From Chloroflexaceae bacterium UBA1466 (GTDB taxonomy: Bacteria > Chloroflexota > Chloroflexia > Chloroflexales > Chloroflexaceae): 11,141 nucleotides of DNA. Positions 6,595-11,141 of this stretch are shown here, in pieces. Both the position numbers and the translations under genes were made by a program. The notes beneath the pieces were generated by a model, which worked only from the letters and a program-made list of their open reading frames with translations, was not told where the DNA came from and searched no databases. The DNA lies in contig DCSM01000112.1 in the NCBI GenBank assembly GCA_002325605.1, positions 1,579 to 12,719 on the forward strand, in the 5' to 3' direction. Position 1 is the first letter of the stretch; each line of letters begins with the position of its first letter.

Positions 6595-7618
6595 CTTCCC
6601 AAACTTGCACTCCATGACTGGTAAAAGAAAAGGGTCGAAGCTGCACTCCCGCTGCACTTAAAACCCGCTCCAGATTCAGCCGCTGCTCAAAAGGACAGGC
6701 GAAAATCATAAAGCCGCCCCCACCAGCCCCCGTAATTTTGCCCCCCCAAGCTCCATTTTGCCGCGCCAAAGTGTAGACTTCATCTATTAAGGGCGATGCA
6801 ATGTGGGGCGAAAAAGCCTTTTTGACTTCCCAAGCCGTGTGCAACAACCGCCCGAAATCAGCAATTCGGGCCGCCTGAAGCAACCGCGTAGCCTCATTGA
6901 CCAAGGCCTTTGTTTCGTCGTGATAGCGCAAGGTATCACCTTCGACCAACCGTCTTACTTGGTCGGTCATCAGATGTTGTGTTAGCGCACGGCGATCCCC
7001 AATATAGCCCAACAATAAGCTGCTTTCCAACTCTAAAAGCGCCGCTTGATCGGTGATGATTGGCTCCACAATCACGCGGGGCCCACCAAAATGATAGACA
7101 CACATTCCCCCAAAAACCGCCGCGTATTGATCCTGGCGGCCTCCTGGAATCCCCAAATCAACCCGTTCAATCCGATAGGCCAATTCCGCTAAGGCGTGTG
7201 AGTCGTTTGGCAGGCCATAAGTGGCGTTAAGGAGGCGCAACATGCTCACCACCAGCGCCGACGAAGAGCCAAGCCCACTTCCCGGTGGCACGTCGCTAAA
7301 CATCGTTAAGTCGGCTCCGGCCCAATTCTGGCGGGCCGCGTTCGTGGCTCTGGCAGCTTGCATGGTGTCCAACACCGCCTGGGGCAACATCAATTTGCCT
7401 TCCCATTCCCGCCCCGCCGCCAGCCGACTTACTTCTTCCAAATCGAGCGATTTGATTGTGATTTCAGGGGTATGGCTGGGGCGCAACATACAGCGCACAA
7501 AGAGGTTTATCGTGCAATTGAGAACTTGGCCGCCGTGTTCCTCAGCATAAGGACTAACGTCGGTTCCACCCCCAAAGAAGCCAATCCGCATGGGCGCTCG
7601 GGCCTTAAAGAGTTTCAT
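6578..7618 (-). CDS. GHMP-family sugar kinase, resembling D-glycero-D-manno-heptose 7-phosphate kinase (HddA)
   Basis: 346 residues. All three GHMP motifs are present: the N-terminal RAPMRIGFFGGGTDVSPY (7-24), the ATP loop PPGSGLGSSSA (111-121), and KITGAGGGGF (294-303). Catalytic D163 lies in GGRQDQYAAVFGG. The N-terminal FGGGTD form and overall length are those of the HddA/fucokinase-like branch, which phosphorylates the anomeric carbon of a sugar or sugar phosphate on the way to a nucleotide-activated sugar for glycans. The exact substrate is not settled by sequence alone. ATG 7618 has an AAAGG ribosome site six bases upstream. The gene stands alone, convergent with folE and divergent from the sigma-factor gene; no other heptose or fucose gene is in the window. 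Its 3' end is duplicated downstream. Confidence 0.85.
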   Translation of the reverse strand: MKLFKARAPMRIGFFGGGTDVSPYAEEHGGQVLNCTINLFVRCMLRPSHTPEITIKSLDLEEVSRLAAGREWEGKLMLPQAVLDTMQAARATNAARQNWAGADLTMFSDVPPGSGLGSSSALVVSMLRLLNATYGLPNDSHALAELAYRIERVDLGIPGGRQDQYAAVFGGMCVYHFGGPRVIVEPIITDQAALLELESSLLLGYIGDRRALTQHLMTDQVRRLVEGDTLRYHDETKALVNEATRLLQAARIADFGRLLHTAWEVKKAFSPHIASPLIDEVYTLARQNGAWGGKITGAGGGGFMIFACPFEQRLNLERVLSAAGVQLRPFSFTSHGVQVWEVEEGD

Positions 7619-7732
7619 CAGCAGCCTTTCTTACTTTTTGCATACTTTATCAATGATTGGTAGATGAGATCTGTTTGGAAAAGTAAAAGAAAAGTAAATT
7701 TTCACTAGGGGATCACTGTTTGACGTAGATAA

Positions 7733-7763
7733 TTGCACCAAAAAAAATTCATTGTGCTATAAT
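7733..7763 (+). promoter_or_regulatory. Strong extended -10 promoter in the divergent region
   Basis: TATAAT at 7758-7763 is a perfect consensus and is preceded by TGC (7755-7757), an extended -10. A TTGCAC at 7733-7738 lies 19 bp upstream, a long spacer that the extended -10 can tolerate. The start would be near 7769. No gene begins soon after, so the product is either the long sigma-factor leader or a small RNA. Confidence 0.6.
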
Positions 7764-7785
7764 CAGACCAACATTTTAGGGTCAA
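7756..7785 (-). promoter_or_regulatory. Possible minus-strand promoter for the GHMP kinase gene
   Basis: On the minus strand TTGACC (7785-7780) is followed after 18 bp by TATAGC (7761-7756). This overlaps the plus-strand TATAAT at 7758-7763, so the two promoters could exclude each other. The leader would be about 130 nt. The -10 matches consensus only partly. Confidence 0.25.
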
Positions 7786-7936
7786 ATTCATGCATCGGGG
7801 CTTTGTTACCGACTGCGGTAAGACTGCGGAAGGTCTTAGCCAGGGTTTGCTAAGAAGGTTCAAGCGCTTTTTAGTAGTTGTTTTTGATCCAAGACAGCTT
7901 TCCCCCGTGCCTGGCTTGGGGTAAAAAAATTGGTCT
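7768..7936 (+). ncRNA. Possible structured small RNA (unassigned)
   Basis: About 170 nt that starts at the predicted transcription start and folds into compatible, nested helices. Closing pairs: 7765-7771 with 7930-7936 (7 bp, partly before the expected start) and TTTTA 7774-7778 with 7922-7926. Next helix: 7792-7800 with 7902-7910 (eight pairs, one a G-T wobble, with one C-C mismatch). Inside lie hairpins 7806-7811/7816-7821 (6 bp), 7834-7840/7849-7855 (7 bp) and 7857-7863/7884-7890 (6 of 7). A 6-bp stem at 7819-7824/7833-7838 competes with two of these. Size, promoter and rod-like closing stem recall 6S RNA, but I cannot match it to a known family. No clear terminator follows. Confidence 0.35.
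7811..7832 (-). repeat. Two tandem 11-bp units, reverse orientation of the CCGYAG box family
   Basis: GACTGCGGTAA (7811-7821) is followed directly by GACTGCGGAAG (7822-7832). Their reverse complements contain TTACCGCAG and TTCCGCAG, the same motif as the four-box array at 8163-8206. Bases 7813-7821 are an exact 9-nt complement of 8196-8204. Confidence 0.6.
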
Positions 7937-8046
7937 TTATGAATGCCCACCTCCTGAAAAGTAAAAATTTCTCCTCATTCTGGCTCCCCAAAGCATCTTT
8001 TTGGCGTGATCAGGCCTTTTTTACGTCCTGCCAAATCTCTAAAAAG

Positions 8047-8094
8047 AACGATGTTCAAAGGATACGATGGTTTATCGTAGCATTTGTCATCGTT
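8047..8094 (+). repeat. Nested inverted repeats
   Basis: AACGATG (8047-8053) pairs with CATCGTT (8088-8094), and inside this TACGAT (8063-8068) pairs with ATCGTA (8074-8079). All arms are perfect. It may be an RNA stem or a protein site; no T tract follows. Confidence 0.45.
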
Positions 8095-8110
8095 TGCTCA
8101 TCTCAAAGCC

Positions 8111-8139
8111 TTCTCAATAACTACATAAACTCATACAAT
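8111..8139 (+). promoter_or_regulatory. Alternative promoter upstream of the sigma-factor gene
   Basis: TTCTCA (8111-8116), a 17-bp spacer, then TACAAT (8134-8139, 5 of 6). The start would be near 8146, giving a leader of about 140 nt that contains the 11-bp box array as RNA. It competes as an explanation with the promoter at 8213-8221. Confidence 0.35.
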
Positions 8140-8162
8140 CAAAGGAAAGACCTACGGATTGT

Positions 8163-8206
8163 TTGCCGCAGTTTTGCCGTAGTAGAGCCGTATCGTTACC
8201 GCAGCG
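8163..8206 (+). repeat. Four boxes at an exact 11-bp period (consensus TTRCCGYAG)
   Basis: TTGCCGCAG at 8163, TTGCCGTAG at 8174, GAGCCGTAT at 8185 and TTACCGCAG at 8196. Starts are exactly 11 bp apart, about one helical turn, so a protein could bind all on one face. PhoB-type response regulators bind 11-bp-spaced direct repeats. The array ends nine bases before a TATGCT -10 element, where activator sites often replace a -35. Confidence 0.6.
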
Positions 8207-8212
8207 GGGTGC

Positions 8213-8221
8213 TGCTATGCT
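8213..8221 (+). promoter_or_regulatory. Possible activator-dependent extended -10 of the sigma-factor gene
   Basis: TGC followed by TATGCT (8216-8221), with no recognisable -35; the box array takes that place. The start would be near 8228, about 57 nt before the start codon. Confidence 0.35.
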
Positions 8222-8284
8222 GAACCCAGTAAAGTTAAATGCCAGCAGGCAGTACCCGCCAGCACTTATTTGAGGAGGTTTGTG

Positions 8285-9022
8285 ATGATTCAGCAAGCTG
8301 AAGTTCTAGCCCGCCACACAAGTCTATGGTCTGAGTCACCTTTAGCCCAAATGGATTTGAGCCTCTTGATGCGGCGGTGTGCTGCTGAAAGTGAGCGTTT
8401 TTATCGGGGGCAGCCTAATGATACCCGTTATAGTTACGAATTATTCCGCCGTGCATTGGTCGAAAAGAACGAGGCTGCTTGGGAACATCTCTATCATCAC
8501 TATAGCAGTTTGGTAGAGGGTTGGGTGCGCCGCAGTGGGGCTTTTAACAGCAGTGGCGAGAGCAGTGAATTCTTTGTGGCAGGGGCGTTTACCAAGTTTT
8601 GGCGGGCTGTGACCCCAGACCGCTTTGACTCCTTCCCTAACCTGGCTTCGCTTTTGCACTATCTCCAGTTGTGTACGACTAGCGTGGTCATTGATAGTGT
8701 CCGAACACAATCCTGGTCGGAGATGCTTCCCGAAGAAGTCATTGGGCCGAGCCACATGCCCCAACACGCGCCCGATGAAGAAGCCATCAATCGGGTTTAC
8801 CGGGAAGAATTCTGGCAATTAGTGAATGCTCAACTCAATGATGAGACGGAACGCGCCGTGATTTACGAATCCTTTGTCTTGGGGTTGACTCCCCGTGCGA
8901 TCTTCGCCAAACATGGCAAAATGTTCGCCAGCATCAATGAGGTTTACAACGTCAAGCGCAATGTCTTAGGGCGCTTAGGGCGAAACACCGAATTGCGCCA
9001 GCTGTTGACAGCAGCTTCCTAA
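8285..9022 (+). CDS. Sigma-70-family (ECF-like) RNA polymerase sigma factor, divergent type
   Basis: 245 residues. The start is ATG 8285, six bases after a perfect AGGAGG (8273-8278). Region sigma-2 covers about 50-145: LFRRALVEKNEAAWEHLYHHY, then FFVAGAFTKFWRAV and LLHYLQLCTTSVVIDSVR. This follows the usual ECF order of helix, promoter-reading helix and D-x-x-R end. A short linker rich in acidic residues leads to sigma-4 (about 172-243), where the helix-turn-helix LTPRAIFAKHGKMFASINEVYNVKRNVLGRL has a longer turn than standard ECF factors. I associate this form with Chloroflexota. An N-terminal extension of about 50 residues precedes sigma-2. No anti-sigma gene is adjacent. The long upstream non-coding region with phased boxes suggests strong regulation. 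The gene ends at a bidirectional terminator. Confidence 0.75.
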   Translation: MIQQAEVLARHTSLWSESPLAQMDLSLLMRRCAAESERFYRGQPNDTRYSYELFRRALVEKNEAAWEHLYHHYSSLVEGWVRRSGAFNSSGESSEFFVAGAFTKFWRAVTPDRFDSFPNLASLLHYLQLCTTSVVIDSVRTQSWSEMLPEEVIGPSHMPQHAPDEEAINRVYREEFWQLVNAQLNDETERAVIYESFVLGLTPRAIFAKHGKMFASINEVYNVKRNVLGRLGRNTELRQLLTAAS

Positions 9023-9087
9023 AAGAGCCTAAAAAGCGAAGGAGCGAGAGCTTAAATAGCTTCGCTCCTCCACTGCTTAGGCTTTTG
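9021..9087. terminator. Bidirectional terminator between the sigma-factor gene and GAPDH
   Basis: An inner stem of 11 pairs with one bulged G joins 9041-9052 to 9058-9068 (GGAGCGA...TCGCTCC, loop TAAAT). An outer stem AGCCTAA (9026-9032) pairs with TTAGGCT (9077-9083), followed by TTT on the plus strand. On the minus strand the inner stem is followed by a T-rich stretch. It can serve both converging genes. Confidence 0.8.
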
Positions 9088-9121
9088 AAAGTTTCCCCGA
9101 ACAAGCCTTACCCCTTTGGGC

Positions 9122-10144
9122 CTAGAGCTTGCCGAGGATGTAATTTACGAGGTCGGCTACCCGGACCGAATAGCCCCATTCGTTGTCATACCACGAAACC
9201 ACTTTGAAAAAGTCGTCGCCGACGGAGGTGGTCAAGGGAATGTCGAAAATGCTGCTGTGGGTATCGCCGATAAAGTCGCTGCTGACGAGTTTCTCGTCCG
9301 TTACGCCCAGATAGCGGCTCAATTCGGGGCTGGCGGCGGCTTTGCGGAAGGTGTCATTGATTTCCGCAACGCTGGTTTTCTTCTCCAAAAGCATGGTGAA
9401 GTCAACCATTGAAACCGTCACGGTTGGGGTGCGGACCGCATAGCCACTGAATTTGCCTTTGAGCGAGGGAATTACGAGGGCTACTGCTTGGGCTGCACCC
9501 GTCGTCGTCGGGACGAGATTTTGGGCCGCGGCCCGCGCCCGCCGCAGATCACTGTGGACATTGTCCTGGATGTTCTGATCCATCGTGTAGGCATGGATCG
9601 TGGTCATCAAACCGCTTTTGATCCCAAAGTTGTCATTCAAGACCTTCGCCACAGGTGCAAGACAATTGGTCGTGCAGGAGGCGTTGGACAAAATGTGGTG
9701 CTTGGCGGGGTCATAATTGCCCTCGTTCACGCCCAACACGATGGTCAGGTCTTCGCCTTTGGCGGGGGCGCTGATCAAGACTTTTTTCGCGCCCGCGTCA
9801 ATATGCGCTTTGGCCTTGCTGGCCTCCGTGAAGCGCCCCGTTGACTCGATTACAACGTCAACCCCTAATTTACCCCAGGGCAATTTACTAGGATCGCGCT
9901 CGGCCAGCACTGCTAATTCATAGCACTGCCCGTTCGTTTCGACCACCAATTTGCCTTCCGAAGCCGTGACTTTCCCCTTGAACCGCCCATACGTTGTGTC
10001 AAAGCTCAAAAGATGGGCCAAGGTAGCGGTGTCCGTGAGGTCGTTGACCGCAACGATCTCAAACTTGCCCGGATAATGCTCCACCATCGCTTTGAAACTC
10101 TGCCGCCCAATGCGGCCAAACCCGTTAATTGCAACTCGTGCCAT
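9122..10144 (-). CDS. gap: Glyceraldehyde-3-phosphate dehydrogenase, type I phosphorylating
   Basis: 340 residues, full length. It oxidises glyceraldehyde 3-phosphate to 1,3-bisphosphoglycerate with NAD(P) in glycolysis or gluconeogenesis. The start MARVAINGFGRIGR is the Rossmann loop. D35 in VNDLTD suggests a preference for NAD. The active site is SNASCTTN with C157, and H184 lies in TTIHAYT. The later RRARAAAQNLVPTTTGAA and WYDNEWGYS segments are also typical. ATG at 10144 is chosen because AAGGAG (10159-10154) lies nine bases upstream; a longer frame open to 10189 covers the ribosome site and is unlikely. The gene is single, with its own strong promoter; no pgk or tpi is adjacent in the window. 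Confidence 0.97.
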   Translation of the reverse strand: MARVAINGFGRIGRQSFKAMVEHYPGKFEIVAVNDLTDTATLAHLLSFDTTYGRFKGKVTASEGKLVVETNGQCYELAVLAERDPSKLPWGKLGVDVVIESTGRFTEASKAKAHIDAGAKKVLISAPAKGEDLTIVLGVNEGNYDPAKHHILSNASCTTNCLAPVAKVLNDNFGIKSGLMTTIHAYTMDQNIQDNVHSDLRRARAAAQNLVPTTTGAAQAVALVIPSLKGKFSGYAVRTPTVTVSMVDFTMLLEKKTSVAEINDTFRKAAASPELSRYLGVTDEKLVSSDFIGDTHSSIFDIPLTTSVGDDFFKVVSWYDNEWGYSVRVADLVNYILGKL

Positions 10145-10182
10145 GAAACTTGGCTCCTTGTAAGAAACAATCTGCTTTAACT

Positions 10183-10202
10183 TAACCAACTGCCCTTGGT
10201 TA
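10183..10202 (-). promoter_or_regulatory. Operator-like inverted repeat in the GAPDH leader
   Basis: TAACCAA (10183-10189) and TTGGTTA (10196-10202) are perfect 7-bp inverted arms around six bases. It lies about 15-35 nt after the predicted start. It may be a repressor site or a stabilising 5' stem. Confidence 0.4.
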
Positions 10203-10222
10203 TTGAGAAAGGCCTTTTACAG

Positions 10223-10251
10223 ATAATACCCTACTCAACGCTGGCTGTCAA
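10223..10251 (-). promoter_or_regulatory. Sigma-70 promoter of GAPDH
   Basis: On the minus strand, TTGACA (10251-10246) is a perfect -35, followed by a 17-bp spacer and TATTAT (10228-10223, 5 of 6). The start would be near 10216, about 72 nt before the start codon. This is the best classical promoter in the window, as expected for a highly expressed enzyme. Confidence 0.8.
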
Positions 10252-10401
10252 TTTTGGCCCTCGGTTGTGACACTTTGGTGGAATTTATGACCCTGGAAAT
10301 TGCACGAATAGGATTTTACGATGACTAGCTTGGGAAAAGCTCTGGCAGTGGAGATCTTTGTGGTCTACGAGATACAATTCAAGCCTTCAGCCTTATTCCC
10401 C

Positions 10402-11141
10402 TCATTGCTTGTGAATTTCCCCATTGACCTTCAGCTTTAAGACCTCCAAACTCTCTAAGCCGTCGTTATCTACTACTTTGACCGCGATACAATGCGGGCC
10501 CGCCTTGAATTTGAAAGTTTGTTTGCCCTCTTTATCGTGCAAGATAGCAGGCTTAAAGAGGCCTTCCTTTTCATTATATTCCCAATCCCACGCATAGAAC
10601 TCTATTCCCACGGCTGATTCTCCTTGCGCGGTAAACTCAAGCTCATGAAGTTGTTTAGCGTCTAAGCCTAAAGCGCGAAAAGCTAGGGTCAAAGTCGGTT
10701 TCTTCGCAATTGGGATAATTTCCTCAACCGTTATGAGCTTAATGAGCAAGTTTTCTTCATTCTTGAGGCGAGCGACCTCTTGAAATGCACTTTTGGCAAA
10801 GCTGAACGCAATAATAATGCCGATAGGTTGCCCCGTAATTTTATTCTGGTCGAAGCGGGTTTTATCATAACGTTCGCAGGCCGACTTAAAGTTATCAATC
10901 ACATTGCGCCCGATATTGTCAGATCGCTTGACTTGAATCGGTTTCCCATCAGCTGTAAGCCCATCCAAGCCCATATCGCCCCGTTGTTTGGTATTTGCGA
11001 TCCCGCCAAACTGCTCAATAATCCAACTTTCAAACTCAAAAGCATCTTTATAGCGCAGCGTATCATAATCATATTTATGTAACTGGACAACAAAAGGCTT
11101 TGAAAACAAATCGCGCTTTTGATAAAGTCTTAAATCGCTGA
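10402..11141 (-). CDS. C-terminal part of a probable DNA methyltransferase with Mrr-type nuclease domain and Ig/PKD-like tail (5' end outside window)
   Basis: The frame is open to the right edge, so 245 residues of a longer protein are visible, ending at TGA 10402-10404. A TTG at 11109 could serve as a start, but the frame continues upstream without a stop. The first 30 residues (FVVQLHKYDYDTLRYKDAFEFE) resemble the linker after DNA methylase domains that I associate with this fusion. Next comes an Mrr-like PD-(D/E)xK nuclease: FESWI (E37), GDMGLDG (D59), IQVKRS (Q69 and K71). A phosphate-rich AFSFAKSAFQEV helix follows. The last 85 residues (GIEFYAWDWEYN ... KFKAGPHCIAVKVVDNDGLE) look like an Ig/PKD-like beta sandwich. 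The protein is probably a fused methylase-nuclease of a restriction or defence system. The methylase domain itself is not in view, so that part is inferred. Confidence 0.7.
   Translation of the reverse strand, partial: SDLRLYQKRDLFSKPFVVQLHKYDYDTLRYKDAFEFESWIIEQFGGIANTKQRGDMGLDGLTADGKPIQVKRSDNIGRNVIDNFKSACERYDKTRFDQNKITGQPIGIIIAFSFAKSAFQEVARLKNEENLLIKLITVEEIIPIAKKPTLTLAFRALGLDAKQLHELEFTAQGESAVGIEFYAWDWEYNEKEGLFKPAILHDKEGKQTFKFKAGPHCIAVKVVDNDGLESLEVLKLKVNGEIHKQ

Noticed and set aside
7801..7850. Resemblance to the SRP 4.5S RNA core (GTTACC, CGGAAGG, AGCCAGG in order)
   Set aside because: The conserved asymmetric loop and AGCAGCC segment are missing, and the GGAA lies in an 8-nt loop, not the SRP tetraloop.
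7678..7965. Three copies of GAAAAGTAAA (7678, 7689, 7956)
   Set aside because: A-rich low-complexity words in AT-rich spacer; no regular arrangement beyond one adjacent pair.
8014..8022. T-rich run after GGCC as a terminator for the candidate RNA
   Set aside because: Only a 3-bp stem can form before it.
7930..8223. A 97-codon plus-strand reading frame in the divergent region
   Set aside because: No ribosome site, odd composition, and it runs through the phased boxes; it looks like chance.
8231..8254. GCCAGCA direct repeat in the sigma-factor leader
   Set aside because: Seven bases only; more simply part of the GC-rich leader folding (GTGCTG/CAGCAC and GCGGG/CCCGC pairs).
10327..10341. Small hairpin AGCTT/AAGCT as a terminator for the methylase-nuclease gene
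   Set aside because: Five-bp stem with no T tract on either strand.

Overview
The window is bacterial chromosomal DNA of moderate GC content. It carries twelve protein genes, two of them cut by the window ends. The combination suggests Chloroflexota, perhaps the Anaerolineae. The pointers are a soluble Ser/Thr kinase with zinc ribbon and FHA, Lgt, a tail-anchored PP2C phosphatase, and a divergent sigma-70-like factor of a type I associate with that phylum. This placement is an inference from protein style; no marker gene is present.

Layout. (1) 1-414 (+): 3' end of an ABC-2 export permease. (2) 653-4869 (+): a signalling/envelope cluster of Ser/Thr kinase with FHA, lgt (prolipoprotein diacylglyceryl transferase), a two-helix membrane protein of unknown function, and a membrane-anchored PP2C phosphatase. 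Kinase and phosphatase are probably an opposed pair, with the FHA domain reading phosphothreonine. (3) 4985-6364 (+): a FolM/PTR1-like pteridine reductase and folE (GTP cyclohydrolase I), a two-gene pteridine cofactor unit. (4) 6379-7618: a 36-bp perfect palindrome that is a terminator for the minus strand, a 37-bp duplication of a gene 3' end, and a GHMP sugar kinase (-) resembling heptose-7-phosphate kinase. (5) 7619-8284: a 666-bp non-coding divergent region with a consensus extended -10 promoter, a possible structured RNA, nested hairpins, and an array of four 9-bp boxes at an exact 11-bp period just upstream of an extended -10 element. (6) 8285-9022 (+): the sigma-factor-like gene. (7) A strong bidirectional terminator, then GAPDH (-) with a near-perfect sigma-70 promoter and an operator-like inverted repeat in its leader. 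(8) 10402-11141 (-): the C-terminal part of what is probably a DNA methyltransferase, carrying an Mrr-type nuclease domain and an Ig/PKD-like tail, cut by the window end.

The most interesting part is 7764-8284. It combines a strong promoter, a foldable segment of about 170 nt, and an 11-bp phased box array of which two reverse-oriented copies also occur inside the foldable segment. Three promoters in the window (before the kinase, before the phosphatase and in this region) share the form TTGCAN ... TGCTANNNT. No mobile element, CRISPR array, tRNA or rRNA was seen.
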